Positions 17,933 through 27,034 of a DNA stretch of 64,000 bases are shown here, piece after piece; within the stretch, counting starts at the first letter, position 1, and the number at the start of each line of letters is the position of its first letter. A program made the position numbers and the translations under genes. Source of the stretch: Methylorubrum sp. B1-46. GTDB lineage: Bacteria > Pseudomonadota > Alphaproteobacteria > Rhizobiales > Beijerinckiaceae. The stretch spans positions 4,479,001-4,543,000 of the forward strand of contig NZ_CP088247.1 in the NCBI RefSeq assembly GCF_021117295.1. Direction: 5' to 3'. Below the pieces are notes generated by a model, which worked only from the letters and a program-made list of their open reading frames with translations, searched no databases and was not told where the DNA came from.

Positions 17933-18042
17933 GACCGGTTCACCGCTCCTCCCGCCGCGCGTTGAAGGGGGCGGCGATCCCGTTTGACGGCTTGCGGCCA
18001 GAGAGGCTACGGCCGGCCATTCTTCCTCGCATCCACTCCGAC

Positions 18043-19032
18043 ATGGACGCCCCACCGTCAACCATCCCCACGCTGCGCCTGGCCGCCGACGCGGACGGCC
18101 TCGCGCAGGCGGCCGCGCTGATCGGGGCGGGGCGCCTCGTCGCCCTACCGACGGAGACAGTCTACGGGCTCGGGGCCGATGCCACCGATCCGGAGGCCGT
18201 GGCCGCGATCTATGCGGCCAAGGGGCGTCCGCGCTTCAACCCGCTGATCGCCCATGTCGCCACGATCGAGGCCGCACGGGCCGAGGGCGTGTTCGACGAA
18301 GCCGCCCTTCGGCTCGCGGAAGCATTCTGGCCGGGGCCGCTGACCCTGGTGGTGCCGGCGGCGCCCGGCGGCTCGGTCTGCGATCTTGCGCGTGCCGGGC
18401 TCGACTCCGTGGCGCTGCGCGTGCCGGCCCATGCCGCCGCCCGCGCGCTGCTGGAGCGGGTCGGGCGGCCGCTGGCGGCGCCCTCGGCCAACCGCTCGGG
18501 ACGGGTCAGTCCCACCAGCGCCGAGCACGTGCTGAGCGATCTCGACGGGCGCATCGCGGCGGTGCTCGATGGTGGCGAATGCCCGGTCGGGGTCGAATCC
18601 TCCGTGGTCGCCTGCCTCGGCGGGGCACCCCGGCTGCTGCGCCCCGGCGGGGTGACACGGCAGGCTCTGGCCGCCGTCCTCGGCTTTGACCCGGAGGCGG
18701 CCGGCGATCCGGGCTCGCGGCCCGTGGGGCCGGGCCTGCTCGCCTCGCACTACGCCCCGCGGGCCGGCGTACGGCTCGACGCCGCCCGCATCGAACCGGG
18801 TGAGGCGGTGCTGCTGTTCGGCGCGTTCCGCCCGGCTGGGCTGGAGCGAGCGGTGGCGGCCGAATCCTTGAGCGAGCGCGGCGATCCGGCGGAGGCCGCT
18901 GCCCGGCTGTTCGGGGCCCTGCGCCGGCTCGACGCCTCCGGCGCGCCGACTATCGCCGTCGTTCCGGTGCCGGAGGCGGGGCTAGGCGAGGCGATCAACG
19001 ACCGCCTGCGCCGGGCGGCGGCTCCGCGCTAG
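18043..19032 (+). CDS. tsaC: L-threonylcarbamoyladenylate synthase, Sua5 type
   Basis: 329 residues from the ATG at 18043. The enzyme makes threonylcarbamoyl-AMP from threonine, bicarbonate and ATP for the t6A37 modification of ANN-decoding tRNAs. The YrdC fold has GRLVALPTETVYGLGADATD, then YAAKGRPRFNPLIAHV (KxR pocket), then SVALRVPAHAAARALLERVG and LAAPSANRSGRVSPTSAEHV. A C-terminal Sua5 domain (about 200-329) with RPVGPGLLASHYAPRAGVRL makes it the long Sua5 form rather than the short TsaC. The gene is divergent from the acyl-CoA dehydrogenase and stands alone. Confidence 0.93.
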   Translation: MDAPPSTIPTLRLAADADGLAQAAALIGAGRLVALPTETVYGLGADATDPEAVAAIYAAKGRPRFNPLIAHVATIEAARAEGVFDEAALRLAEAFWPGPLTLVVPAAPGGSVCDLARAGLDSVALRVPAHAAARALLERVGRPLAAPSANRSGRVSPTSAEHVLSDLDGRIAAVLDGGECPVGVESSVVACLGGAPRLLRPGGVTRQALAAVLGFDPEAAGDPGSRPVGPGLLASHYAPRAGVRLDAARIEPGEAVLLFGAFRPAGLERAVAAESLSERGDPAEAAARLFGALRRLDASGAPTIAVVPVPEAGLGEAINDRLRRAAAPR

Positions 19033-19078
19033 AGCCTTCACCGCCTGCCGCGGCAGAGCTGCTCGGCTCCGCGAACGA

Positions 19079-19675
19079 TCATCCGAAGTAGGTGAGCACC
19101 ACGAGGCGCAGGCGCGGGATGATCAGAAGCTCTTTCTCCGGCCCGGTCGTGAAGTAGGCGCCCGGCTTACGAACGGCTCGGTAGACGGCGTCGGCGTCGA
19201 AGTGACGGGCATCGTCCTTCAAACATCCGAACCCTGCCGCCCAAATGCCGTCACCCATCCACGTGCTCGGCACGGGCGTCTCCTGCCAGGGCTGATAGGT
19301 CGCGTAATACTCCTCGGGGCTATTCTTGTAGCCGCGCCCGATCCGGGCCGATCCGAGAAACGCGAGACCCTGTTTCGTGATCTGGGCGGCCGCCGCGTCG
19401 GAGAGCTGAAACGCAGCCCCGCCGCAGCCCTCCCGTCTGACCGGAATGATGAGGTCGATCAGGGTCGCATCCGATCCTTGGGCGACCATCGACGTGATGT
19501 CGATCTCCGCCGGTATCGAGCGACGATAATGGGCCGCAATCTGCTCGGCGAACGGATCAGTGAAGGTCATGTTGCGCAGGACGATCCACGTCCCCAGCAG
19601 GATCGCTCCGTTCAGGATCAAGAGCGCGGCGACGCCACCCAGCGTCCGCAGCAGCCAGCGTATCACCCTGTTCAT
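19079..19675 (-). CDS. Unknown membrane-anchored protein
   Basis: 198 residues, family not recognised. An N-terminal hydrophobic segment (about residues 14-33, GVAALLILNGAILLGTWIVL) should be an anchor or signal, leaving a periplasmic domain of about 160 residues. That domain has scattered Cys (REGCGG, GFGCLKDD), possibly disulfide bonded, and Tyr/Trp-rich EEYYATYQPWQETPVPSTWM. The last 30 residues are hydrophobic beta-like (LLIIPRLRLVVLTYF). Codon use resembles the neighbours. It is convergent with tsaC and lies upstream of the terminator cluster at 19773-19902, which has the opposite orientation. I cannot propose a function. Confidence 0.65.
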   Translation of the reverse strand: MNRVIRWLLRTLGGVAALLILNGAILLGTWIVLRNMTFTDPFAEQIAAHYRRSIPAEIDITSMVAQGSDATLIDLIIPVRREGCGGAAFQLSDAAAAQITKQGLAFLGSARIGRGYKNSPEEYYATYQPWQETPVPSTWMGDGIWAAGFGCLKDDARHFDADAVYRAVRKPGAYFTTGPEKELLIIPRLRLVVLTYFG

Positions 19676-19772
19676 TCCGCGGGCCTCCGGACTGGCGCGA
19701 TCCGCCGGAGCCTGCCGACCATGTTTTTCGAGGGTCTGCCGCGTGCCGCCGCACCTCGCGGAAGCGCGAACC

Positions 19773-19790
19773 CTTCGCCCGAAGTTTTTT
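19773..19790 (+). terminator. Short intrinsic terminator-like hairpin
   Basis: CTTCG-CC-CGAAG followed directly by TTTTTT on the plus strand. The stem is only five pairs with a two-base gap, so it is weak alone. It is the first of three plus-oriented hairpins before 19902, and no plus-strand gene precedes it closely. Confidence 0.4.
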
Positions 19791-19873
19791 GAACTTTCTT
19801 GCGGAACCGGTCGAGCCGTCGCGCATTATCCGATCACGAAGGCCAGTTCAGCCCCCAATGGCCTTTTCCCTTC

Positions 19874-19902
19874 AAGGCTCGGAGCGATCCGAGCCTTTTT
19901 TC
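19874..19902 (+). terminator. Intrinsic terminator, plus strand, without an obvious upstream gene
   Basis: Stem AAGGCTCGGA / TCCGAGCCTT with loop GCGA, followed by a run of T bases. Another hairpin (AAGGCCA / TGGCCTT, 19839-19867) lies just before it. The nearest plus-strand gene, tsaC, ends 840 bases earlier, so this may end a small unannotated RNA. Confidence 0.75.
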
Positions 19903-19939
19903 TTGCCCGCGATGCAAGTCTCTGCGGGAAAAGGGACAA

Positions 19940-21712
19940 TCACTTTGCCCGGCTGCCGCGCCGCTGGATCGCCCGGCGCAGAATGCGGGAGAGATCCTCC
20001 ACCGAATAGGGCTTGTGCAGCAGCGGGAAACCGTGGCGTCCGTCCTCGGCTAGCACGTGGCTGTAGCCGGAGGAGAGCACGATCGGCATGCCCGGCCTCT
20101 GCCCCAGGATCGTGCGGGCGAGTTCGACGCCGTTCATGCCGGGCATCACCACATCGGTGAACACCACGTCGAAGCGCTCCGGCGTGCGGGCCAGTTCGGC
20201 CAACGCCTGCTCCGCATCCATCGCCCAGACGGTGCCGTAGCCGAGTTCGGCAAGCGCCTGCGTGGCGAAGGCGCCGACCTCGCGGTTGTCCTCGACCAGC
20301 AGCACGCAGGTGCCGTGGCCCGGCGCCAGCGGCTCGGGCTCGTCGGCGGCTTCCGGCATGGTCGGGGCGAGCTTGGCGCGGGGCAGGAACAGGGTGAAGG
20401 TCGTGCCCTCTCCCAGCACGCTCTCCACCGCGATGTCGCCGCCCGATTGCTTGGCGAAGCCGAACACCTGGGACAGGCCGAGTCCGGTGCCCTGGCCGAC
20501 GCCTTTTGTGGTGAAGAACGGTTCGAAGATCCGCGACAGGTCGGCGGGCGCGATGCCGGTGCCGGTGTCGGAGATCGACACGGCGACGAAGTCGCCGGCC
20601 ACCGCTGGATGGGTGCGCAGCGCCGGGATCTGTCCGGCATGGCCGACGCGGATGGTGAGCGTGCCCTCGCCGTCCATGGCGTCGCGGGCGTTGACGACCA
20701 TGTTGACGAGCGCGGTATCGAACTGGCTGGGATCGGCCTCCACGAGGCAGGCATAGGGCTCGCCCGCCGCGTCGAAACAGGGCTCGATCAGGGTCTTCAC
20801 CTGGATGCGCGCGCCGGTGAGCGTGCCGACCATGTCGGCTACCGCTGCGACGCCGCGGCCGGCATCGAACACCTCGGGCTTGAGGGCTTGGCGCCGGGCG
20901 AAGGCGAGGAGCTGGCCCGTCAGCTTGGCGGCGCGCCCCACTGTGTCGGAGATGGCGTCGACGTAGCGGCGGCGGCGCTCTTCCGCGAGGTCGGAGCGCT
21001 TGAGCAGGTCGGTCGAGGACTTGATGACGGTGAGCAGGTTGTTGAAGTCGTGGGCGACGCCCCCGGTGAGCTGGCCCACCGCCTCCATCTTCTGCGACTG
21101 GCGCAGGGCGTCCTCGATCCGCTCGCGCTCGGCCACCTCGGCGCGCAGGCGCTCATTGGCCTCGGCGAGTTCGTGCAGGCGCAGCCGCTCGGCGGTCAGG
21201 TCGGTGACCACGCCGCACAGGAGCAGCGTGTCGCCGTCGCCGTCGAGGCGGCTCAGAGAGAGATAGGCCGGGCGCTCGATGCCCGCTTCGTCGCACAGGG
21301 CGATCTCGCCGCGGGCCGGCATCTGCGCCGCCTGGGCGATCAGGGCAGTGAGCGCCGCGTCCTGGCCCCCGGCGGCGAAGCGCGCGAAGGGCTGGCCGAT
21401 CAGGCGCTCCTGCGGCGTGCCCAGGGTCTCGGCGAGCCGGCGGTTGCAGTAGAGCAGCGTTCCGTCGGGCCCGAGGGTGAAGGCACCCTCCTGGATCTGC
21501 TCGATCAGCACGCGGTAGGGCCGGTCGGCATTCTCCAGGGTGTAGACCAGCCGCTCGCCGGCCGGACCCTCGACCACGATGGCGTCGAAATCGCCCCGGC
21601 GGATCGCCGCGAGGGTGTCCTCGACTTCCTCTAGCCGCGACTCCAGTTCGCGGATGCGCGCCTGCGCCTCGGCAAGGGCCTCAGCGCTCAGGGCCTCAGC
21701 GCTCACCGGCAC
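19940..21712 (-). CDS. Hybrid histidine kinase (PAS-HisKA-HATPase-REC), kai operon
   Basis: 590 residues, soluble. A coiled coil covers about 12-35, a PAS domain about 66-175 ([20 protein letters not shown]), then a second coiled coil. The HisKA box is [17 protein letters not shown] with His221. The ATPase has [33 protein letters not shown] and [22 protein letters not shown]-terminal receiver follows, with [11 protein letters not shown], phospho-Asp about 520 in [13 protein letters not shown], and Lys in [10 protein letters not shown]. It overlaps the second kaiB by 17 bases and ends the kaiC-kaiB-kaiB-kinase chain, so it is the likely output or input kinase of the Kai module. The PAS ligand is unknown. 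Confidence 0.92.
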   Translation of the reverse strand: MPVSAEALSAEALAEAQARIRELESRLEEVEDTLAAIRRGDFDAIVVEGPAGERLVYTLENADRPYRVLIEQIQEGAFTLGPDGTLLYCNRRLAETLGTPQERLIGQPFARFAAGGQDAALTALIAQAAQMPARGEIALCDEAGIERPAYLSLSRLDGDGDTLLLCGVVTDLTAERLRLHELAEANERLRAEVAERERIEDALRQSQKMEAVGQLTGGVAHDFNNLLTVIKSSTDLLKRSDLAEERRRRYVDAISDTVGRAAKLTGQLLAFARRQALKPEVFDAGRGVAAVADMVGTLTGARIQVKTLIEPCFDAAGEPYACLVEADPSQFDTALVNMVVNARDAMDGEGTLTIRVGHAGQIPALRTHPAVAGDFVAVSISDTGTGIAPADLSRIFEPFFTTKGVGQGTGLGLSQVFGFAKQSGGDIAVESVLGEGTTFTLFLPRAKLAPTMPEAADEPEPLAPGHGTCVLLVEDNREVGAFATQALAELGYGTVWAMDAEQALAELARTPERFDVVFTDVVMPGMNGVELARTILGQRPGMPIVLSSGYSHVLAEDGRHGFPLLHKPYSVEDLSRILRRAIQRRGSRAK

Positions 21713-22043
21713 CCCCGCTCACGGTCTCGCGCGGATCCGCCGGCGCGAGCGCGGCGAGCTCGAGGCCGTCGAGGACGCGCTGCTCGTCGCTCAGGTCGCC
21801 GGCGATGCGCCGGGCGGGGAGGGGGGAGAGCCGCACCAGGGTCGGGGCCGCGACCACGCCGTCGGCGCCCGCGAGCGCCGGTTGCTGGTAGAGGTCGACC
21901 ACTTCGAGGTCGCACGCCCCCTCGAGCCGGCGCTCGCACAGGCGGCGCACGCTCTCGATGCTGCGGGTCGAGCGCGGCGAGGTGCCGGCGACGTAGAGGC
22001 GCAACCGGGTGCGCCCGCCGCCCATGCTGCCCCCGCCGTTCAA
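21696..22043 (-). CDS. kaiB: KaiB-like protein, diverged second copy
   Basis: 115 residues from a TTG at 22043 that overlaps the previous kaiB stop by four bases; an ATG at 22025 is an alternative. The KaiB thioredoxin-like fold is evident: [20 protein letters not shown], then [20 protein letters not shown], then [20 protein letters not shown]. It aligns with the neighbouring KaiB but has lost several conserved residues (KNPQLA becomes QQPALA) and carries a Gly/Pro-rich tail. KaiB binds the KaiC CI ring, and fold-switched KaiB can also engage clock kinases. The 3' end overlaps the hybrid kinase gene by 17 bases. Confidence 0.88.
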   Translation of the reverse strand: MNGGGSMGGGRTRLRLYVAGTSPRSTRSIESVRRLCERRLEGACDLEVVDLYQQPALAGADGVVAAPTLVRLSPLPARRIAGDLSDEQRVLDGLELAALAPADPRETVSGGAGER

Positions 22044-22387
22044 AGCCCGTCCGCCTTCGGACGAATGTCGAGGCCGACCAGCACTTTCTCGGTGTTGGAC
22101 AGGTCGCCGATGATCCGCTTGAGCGGCGCGGGCAGGCGGCGCACCAGGGTCGGGATCGCCAGGATCTGGTCGCCGGCGGCGAGCTGCGGGTTCTTCATCA
22201 GGTCGATGACCTCGATGTCGTAGTGGCCGGCGAGGTGCTCCTCGCAGAAGCGCTTGAGGTTGGCCATCGCCGTCAGCGACTTGGCGGTTTGCCCGGCGAC
22301 GTAGAGGCGCAGGTGGTAGTGGCCCTCGTCGATCGCGGCGTCGGCACCGCCCTCGCCGTCCTCACACATCGGTCCGGCCCCGCTCAT
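22040..22387 (-). CDS. kaiB: KaiB protein
   Basis: 115 residues. The KaiB domain is close to the cyanobacterial family: [20 protein letters not shown], then [20 protein letters not shown], then [20 protein letters not shown] and [12 protein letters not shown]. The N-terminal 20 residues are acidic and variable. The ATG overlaps the kaiC stop by four bases (ATGA), indicating coupled translation at matched levels. KaiB cooperates with KaiC in timing and stress systems; kaiA is absent from this locus, as usual outside cyanobacteria. Confidence 0.95.
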   Translation of the reverse strand: MSGAGPMCEDGEGGADAAIDEGHYHLRLYVAGQTAKSLTAMANLKRFCEEHLAGHYDIEVIDLMKNPQLAAGDQILAIPTLVRRLPAPLKRIIGDLSNTEKVLVGLDIRPKADGL

Positions 22388-24132
22388 TTCGTGCCTCCCC
22401 GTCGCGCGGCCAGAATGCGCCGCTCGCCCGTCAGCACCGCCTCGCGCATCTCGTCCTCGCTCACCAGCACCGCCTCTTCCTCCTCCACGGCTTCCAGGGT
22501 GGCCCGGAGTTCGTCGATCTGGCGTTCCAGGGACTGGCGCCGCCGCTCTGCATCACGTCGCCGGCGGTGGCTCTCCTGCTCGCGGCGCAGGGCGGCGGCG
22601 GCTTCCGCCGCCTCCTGCACGACGCGGGCGGTGCCCGTCAGCACGCCTGCCGGGCCGATATAGGCGTCGATCAGGGCGATGCCCTCGCCCGACATCGCGA
22701 ACTCGCGCACTTGGTTCGAGTGGCGCATGCCGCGGGCCTTGATGACGTAGAGCGTGCGTGAGCGCTCGCCGTTGGCCTCCACGTTGAGGAGCTTGATCCA
22801 GGCATCCATCAGCGAGGAGACGCCGATCGCGCTGTCGTGATCGATCTCGCCGTCCTCGCGCAGGCTGGTGAAGACGGCGGTGATGCCGCGGCTCTTCAGC
22901 ATGTCGATCATGCGCAGCATCGTCGCCTGCAGCTCCGCCGGCGGGCCGCGCAGCGCCGAGAGCGGATCGATCACCACGAGGCTGGGCTCGAACCGGTCGA
23001 TGTCCCGGTGCATGCGCGCCAGGTGCATCTCCAGCCCGTAGAGGCTCGGGCGCGCCGCCTCGAACCGCAGCAGGCCGGATTCGACGTGGCGGGCGAGGTC
23101 GAGGCCGATGGAGCGGGCGTTGCGGGCGATCTGGTGACCGCTCTCCTCGAACACGAAGGCCATGCAGCGCTCACCCCGCGCGCAGGCCGCGTCGATCATG
23201 CTCGACGAGATCATGGTCTTGCCGGTGCCGGCCTCACCCGAGATCAGGATGCTGGTGCCGCGGTGGAAGCCGCCGGGTTCGAGCATCGCGTCGAGACCGG
23301 GGATGCCGGTGGAGATCACGCCCTCGGCGATCCGGTAGTCGAGGTCGGCCGAGGTGACCGGCAGGACGCTGATGCCGTCCGCATCGATCAGGAACGGATA
23401 CTCGTTGGTGCCGTGGGCCGAGCCGCGATACTTGACCACGCGCAGGCGCCGCGTCGTGATCTGGTCCTCGACGCGGTTGTCGAGCAGCACCACGCAGTCA
23501 GAGACGTATTCCTCCATCCCCTGGCGGGTGAGCTGGCCGTCGCCGCGCTCGCCGGTGATGATGGCGGTCAGGCCGCGGTCCTTGATCCAGCCGAACAGGC
23601 GGCGCAGCTCCGCGCGCAGCACCGTCTCGTCGGAAAAGCCCGCGAACAGCGTCTCGATCGTGTCGAGCACGACGCGCTTGGCGCCGATCGAATCCACCGC
23701 GAAGCCGAGGCGGATGAACAGCCCTTCGAGGTCGTACTCGCCGGTCTCCTCGATCTCGGAGCGCTCGACGCGGACGTGGTCGATGGCGAGCTTGCCCTCG
23801 TCCACCAGGCGATCGAGGTCGTAGCCGAGCGAGGCGACGTTGGCGACGAGATCCTCGGCGCGCTCCTCGAAGCTCATGAACACGCCGGGCTCGTCGAAGC
23901 GGGTCGCGCCGTTGACGAGGAAGGTGGTGGCGAACAGCGTCTTGCCGCAGCCGGCCGCGCCGCAGACCAGCGAGGGCCGGCCTTTCGGCAGGCCGCCGAA
24001 AGTGATGGCGTCAAACCCGTCGATGCCGGTGGCCACCTTCGCCAGCGCGGGAGCGCCGGTGGGCCGGCTCGCGGATCCGGGCGCCGAGGGGGCGGACGCA
24101 GAAGGAACGGACGTCAAAGGATCAGACGCCAA
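22384..24132 (-). CDS. kaiC: KaiC-family ATPase/kinase with two RecA-like domains
   Basis: 582 residues from a TTG at 24132 with GGAG eight bases upstream; another TTG at 24261 is possible, and no ATG precedes the domain. CI has Walker A GAAGCGKT (about 58-65) and the catalytic Glu pair in [13 protein letters not shown] has GEAGTGKT (about 300) and FVFEESGHQ. At the position of the cyanobacterial Ser431-Thr432 pair it has [10 protein letters not shown], i.e. Ser-Ser. The C-terminus is a long Arg/Glu coiled coil (about 505-570), unlike the short A-loop tail of Synechococcus KaiC. Cytosolic hexamer expected. It leads a chain with two kaiB genes and a hybrid kinase. Confidence 0.95.
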   Translation of the reverse strand: MASDPLTSVPSASAPSAPGSASRPTGAPALAKVATGIDGFDAITFGGLPKGRPSLVCGAAGCGKTLFATTFLVNGATRFDEPGVFMSFEERAEDLVANVASLGYDLDRLVDEGKLAIDHVRVERSEIEETGEYDLEGLFIRLGFAVDSIGAKRVVLDTIETLFAGFSDETVLRAELRRLFGWIKDRGLTAIITGERGDGQLTRQGMEEYVSDCVVLLDNRVEDQITTRRLRVVKYRGSAHGTNEYPFLIDADGISVLPVTSADLDYRIAEGVISTGIPGLDAMLEPGGFHRGTSILISGEAGTGKTMISSSMIDAACARGERCMAFVFEESGHQIARNARSIGLDLARHVESGLLRFEAARPSLYGLEMHLARMHRDIDRFEPSLVVIDPLSALRGPPAELQATMLRMIDMLKSRGITAVFTSLREDGEIDHDSAIGVSSLMDAWIKLLNVEANGERSRTLYVIKARGMRHSNQVREFAMSGEGIALIDAYIGPAGVLTGTARVVQEAAEAAAALRREQESHRRRRDAERRRQSLERQIDELRATLEAVEEEEAVLVSEDEMREAVLTGERRILAARRGGTK

Positions 24133-24513
24133 AACAGGTCTCCAGGACGGTGTCTTCCCCAGCGGATACCGGGGGCCTTGCGTCCGCTCTCCTGCCCGCG
24201 CCCATCGACGTGGCGGAAGGCTGCGGCAGGGGCTCGGAGGATGGGGACGAGCGCCGGGCAAGGGTGCCGACGGGAAGGACCAGGGGCGTCGATGACGGCG
24301 TCACGGTGGGCCTCGATCACCCGATTCCGGGCTCCCGTAATCCAAAGGCCGGAGGGTGGCAATACGCGGGCTTCCGGATACCGGCGCGCTCCGCGAGCCG
24401 TGAATGATGGCCGATGTTTCATGAAATCTTCTGCGGCTCCGCTGAAACCAATCGCCGCGCGGGCTCTTTTGGGAAGACCGCTTCTCCTCAACCCGATCCT
24501 GCCCGCCCCGCCG
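24133..24513. other. Intergenic region between kaiC and the response regulator gene
   Basis: 381 bases between divergent genes. It must hold the promoters for the kai chain and for the regulator at 24514. I see GGAG serving the kaiC TTG start but no convincing -35/-10 pair, palindrome or small gene. The stretch 24400-24450 is the least GC-rich part. Confidence 0.5.
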
Positions 24514-24894
24514 ATGTCTCACACCTCCGAACCGCCCCATCCGTCCCCCGCGCCCCGCATCCTCGTCGTCGAGGATGAGAGTTTCGTGCGCATGGTTGCC
24601 GTGGACATGCTCGAGGATGCCGGCTTGCCGGTGGCCGAGGCACCGGATGCCGATGCGGCCCTGCAACTGCTGGAGGGGAAGGCGCAGGCCTTCGGTGCGC
24701 TGTTCACCGATATCGACATGCCGGGCTCGATGAACGGGCTGACGCTGGCCGCGCGGGTGCGGGCGCGCTGGCCGCATATCCGCCTCGTGGTCACCTCGGG
24801 CCGGCTTCGGCCGGGCGATCTCCCCGATGCGGGCTTCCTGCCGAAGCCCTACGGCCGGTCCGACCTGCTCGGGGCGCTCGGGCAGGCGGCCTGA
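24514..24894 (+). CDS. Single-domain (CheY-like) response regulator
   Basis: 126 residues, a stand-alone receiver. The acidic pocket is RILVVEDESFVRMVAV, the phospho-Asp is Asp66 in LFTDIDMPGSMNG, the conserved Thr/Ser is in LVVTSGRLRPGDL and the Lys in FLPKPYGRSDLL. There is no output domain, so it would act by protein contact or as a phosphate shuttle or sink. It is divergent from kaiC, and the chain there ends in a hybrid kinase, so a phosphorelay partner role is a reasonable inference. An ATG at 24421 is an alternative but gives a Pro/Leu-rich leader without similarity. A perfect 15-bp-arm hairpin begins at its stop codon. Confidence 0.9.
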   Translation: MSHTSEPPHPSPAPRILVVEDESFVRMVAVDMLEDAGLPVAEAPDADAALQLLEGKAQAFGALFTDIDMPGSMNGLTLAARVRARWPHIRLVVTSGRLRPGDLPDAGFLPKPYGRSDLLGALGQAA

Positions 24895-24928
24895 TACGGT
24901 TTCCGCTTGATTAAAGCGGAAACCGTAT
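24894..24928 (+). terminator. Perfect hairpin at the 3' end of the response regulator gene
   Basis: Arms ATACGGTTTCCGCTT and AAGCGGAAACCGTAT around GATTA, beginning with the last base of the stop codon. No T-run follows, so it may be a hairpin-only terminator or part of repeat family C. Confidence 0.6.
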
Positions 24929-24935
24929 CGCTCAG

Positions 24936-24995
24936 CCCGCGCGGCGCTTGAGCGAAGTCCAAATCCGCCATCCCGAAGGGATCACTCGGATTTGG
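24936..24995. repeat. Intergenic palindromic repeat, family C copy 1
   Basis: CCCGCGCGGCGCTTGAGCGA followed by CCAAATCC, then ATCCCGAAGGGAT, then GGATTTGG. The arms CCAAATCC/GGATTTGG and the nested ATCCC/GGGAT make a double hairpin. The same block recurs at 45791-45853. Both copies lie between convergent genes. Confidence 0.8.
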
Positions 24996-25010
24996 TCGGA
25001 CGCGCTCCCT

Positions 25011-26354
25011 TCAAGCCGCAACCGGCCAGTTCACCTCCACCCGCAGGCCGCCGAGTTCGGAGCGACCGAAGGCCATCCGCGCCCCGACACCCTCGGCGAG
25101 GTCTCGAGCGATGGCGATGCCGAAGCCGGTGCCCGGCCGGGTCTCGTCCCAGCGCCGGCCGCGGGCGATGCCGGCGATCGCCGCCTCGCTCATGCCGGGG
25201 CCGTCATCCTCCAGCACCAGACGGCCTTCGCCGGCCTCCGCCCCCCCCGAGACGCGGATGCGGCGGTGGGCCCATTTTCGGGCGTTGTCGAGGAGGTTGC
25301 CGAGGATCTCGGTGAGGTCGCCCTCGTCGCCGGGGAAGGCGAGGCCGTCGGCCACCGCGATCTCCCAGCGCAGGGCCTCACCCTCGGGGAGGCGCTTCAG
25401 GGCGCCGACGATCTTTTCGAGCGCCGGCGCGACCGGACAGGCCTTGCGCCGCAAACCTCCCGAGCTTGCCCGCGCCCGGGCGAGGGTACGCTCCACCTGC
25501 CGGCCCATGGCCTGGGCCTGCTCGGCGATCTCCGCCGCCAGGGCGGGGTCGCGGCCTTCCGTGCGGCGGGCCAGCGCGTCGAGCACCGCGAGCGGGGTCT
25601 TCAGGCCGTGGGCCATGTCGCCGGCACCCGTGCGGGCCCGCTCCAGGTCGCGCTCCTGCGCGTCGAGCAGGCGGTTGAGATCGGCCACCAGCGGGCGCAC
25701 CTCCTCCGGAAAGGTCTCGGGCAGCCGCGCCCGCGTTCCGGCATGGATCGCGGCGAGATCCGCCCGCAGCGTGCGGAAGGGGCTCAGCGCCCGGCGCACG
25801 AACAGCGACATGGCCAGCGTCAGCGCCACGAACAGAGCGCCGAGCGAGGGCACCAACAGGCGCAGGAAAGTGGCGCGGCTCTCGGCCAGATCGCGCCGGT
25901 CCTCGGCGACGGTGACGGCCAGCGCCACGGCGGTGCCGTTGGCGGGAATCGAGACGCGCCGGGTCACGGCGATCAGCCGTCCGCCGTCTGGCCCGGCCAG
26001 GTCGCCGACCGCCGGTTCCTGCGCGGCGTCGGGGACGGTGCCGAGGCTGCGGTCCCAGAGCGAGCGCGAGCGCAGGGCAGTGCCTCCCGCGCGGTCGATC
26101 TGCCAGTAGAGGCCGCCATAGGGCGCCGAGAAGCGCGAATCCGGCGGCTCGCGAGGCAGGGTCAGGGCGCCGTCCGGTGCCAGGGCGACCTGTCCGGCGA
26201 TCAGCTTGGCGGTGCGGTCGAGCCCATCGGCGGTGCGGGCGTCGAGGACCCGGTCGAAGATCAGCGTCAGCCCCACGCCCGCCAGCGCCAGCGCCAGGGC
26301 GATCAGCCCGGCGGCGGCGAGCCCGAGCCGCAGGCGCAGCGAGCCGCTGTTCAC
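25011..26354 (-). CDS. Sensor histidine kinase of an OmpR-type two-component pair
   Basis: 447 residues from a GTG at 26354 that overlaps the regulator stop by four bases (GTGA). TM1 is about 10-33 and TM2 about 165-186, flanking a periplasmic sensor of roughly 130 residues (GLYWQIDRAGG). HAMP follows TM2. The H box is DMAHGLKTPLAVLDALARRT with His249. The ATPase has ILGNLLDNARKWA, LVLEDDGPGMSEAAIAGI and RPGTGFGIAIARDLAEGVGA. The AHGLKTPL box and short sensor are PhoQ/QseC-like. With the upstream regulator and PepSY gene it forms a three-gene unit; the stimulus is unknown. Confidence 0.92.
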   Translation of the reverse strand: MNSGSLRLRLGLAAAGLIALALALAGVGLTLIFDRVLDARTADGLDRTAKLIAGQVALAPDGALTLPREPPDSRFSAPYGGLYWQIDRAGGTALRSRSLWDRSLGTVPDAAQEPAVGDLAGPDGGRLIAVTRRVSIPANGTAVALAVTVAEDRRDLAESRATFLRLLVPSLGALFVALTLAMSLFVRRALSPFRTLRADLAAIHAGTRARLPETFPEEVRPLVADLNRLLDAQERDLERARTGAGDMAHGLKTPLAVLDALARRTEGRDPALAAEIAEQAQAMGRQVERTLARARASSGGLRRKACPVAPALEKIVGALKRLPEGEALRWEIAVADGLAFPGDEGDLTEILGNLLDNARKWAHRRIRVSGGAEAGEGRLVLEDDGPGMSEAAIAGIARGRRWDETRPGTGFGIAIARDLAEGVGARMAFGRSELGGLRVEVNWPVAA

Positions 26355-27016
26355 GTCGGATCGGCCGGTACGAGGTAGCCGTGGCCGCGGCGGGTCTCGA
26401 TGATGCCGGGGCCGAGCTTGCGCCGCAGCCGGGTCAGCAGGGCTTCGAGCGCGTTGGCCTCGCGGTCGCTGTCGCTGCCGTGGAGATGGTCGAGCAGCTC
26501 GCCCGCCGCCACCACCTGTCCCTGGCGATGCAGCAGGAAGGCCAGCAGGCGGTATTCGAGGGCGGTGAGGTCGGTCTCGCGGCCGGCCACCGAGACCGTC
26601 CGGGTGCGGGTGTCGAGTTCGACCGCGCCCGCCCGCAGCACGGGCGAGGCGTGGCCGGCGGTGCGGCGCAGGATGGCGCGCAGCCGCGCCACCAGCTCCT
26701 CCATCCGGAACGGCTTGACGAGATAGTCGTCGGCGCCCGCGTCGATCCCCTCGACCCGCTCGCGCCAGCCGTCGCGGGCGGTGAGGATCAGCACCGGGAG
26801 CGCCACGTCGGCCCCGCGCAGGCGGCGCAGCACGCCGAGGCCGTCGAGGCGCGGCAGGCCGAGATCGAGCACCATGGCGTCGTAGGTCTCGGTCTCCGCC
26901 CGGAACCACGCCGCCTCGCCGTCGCCGACGATCTCGGCGACGTAGCCGGCTCGCTCCAGGCCCTCGCGGATGTCGGCCGCGATGCGCGGCTCGTCCTCTA
27001 CGACGAGGATGCGCAT
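26351..27016 (-). CDS. OmpR/PhoP-family response regulator
   Basis: 221 residues. The receiver domain (MRILVVEDEPRIAADIREGL) has phospho-Asp51 in AMVLDLGLPRLDGLGVLRRL and Lys in DDYLVKPFRMEELVARLRAI. The C-terminal winged helix is recognisable in TDLTALEYRLLAFLLHRQGQ and SDREANALEALLTRLRRKLG, ending GYLVPADPT. It should bind DNA as a phosphorylated dimer and probably controls its own operon. It sits 18 bases downstream of a PepSY gene and is translationally coupled to its kinase. Confidence 0.94.
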   Translation of the reverse strand: MRILVVEDEPRIAADIREGLERAGYVAEIVGDGEAAWFRAETETYDAMVLDLGLPRLDGLGVLRRLRGADVALPVLILTARDGWRERVEGIDAGADDYLVKPFRMEELVARLRAILRRTAGHASPVLRAGAVELDTRTRTVSVAGRETDLTALEYRLLAFLLHRQGQVVAAGELLDHLHGSDSDREANALEALLTRLRRKLGPGIIETRRGHGYLVPADPT

Positions 27017-27034
27017 GCCGCCTCGCTCACGGTC

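Noticed and set aside
22040..24132. KaiC considered as a RadA/Sms or RecA-type repair ATPase
   Set aside because: Two RecA-like domains, the KaiC Glu pairs and two adjacent kaiB genes identify it as KaiC.
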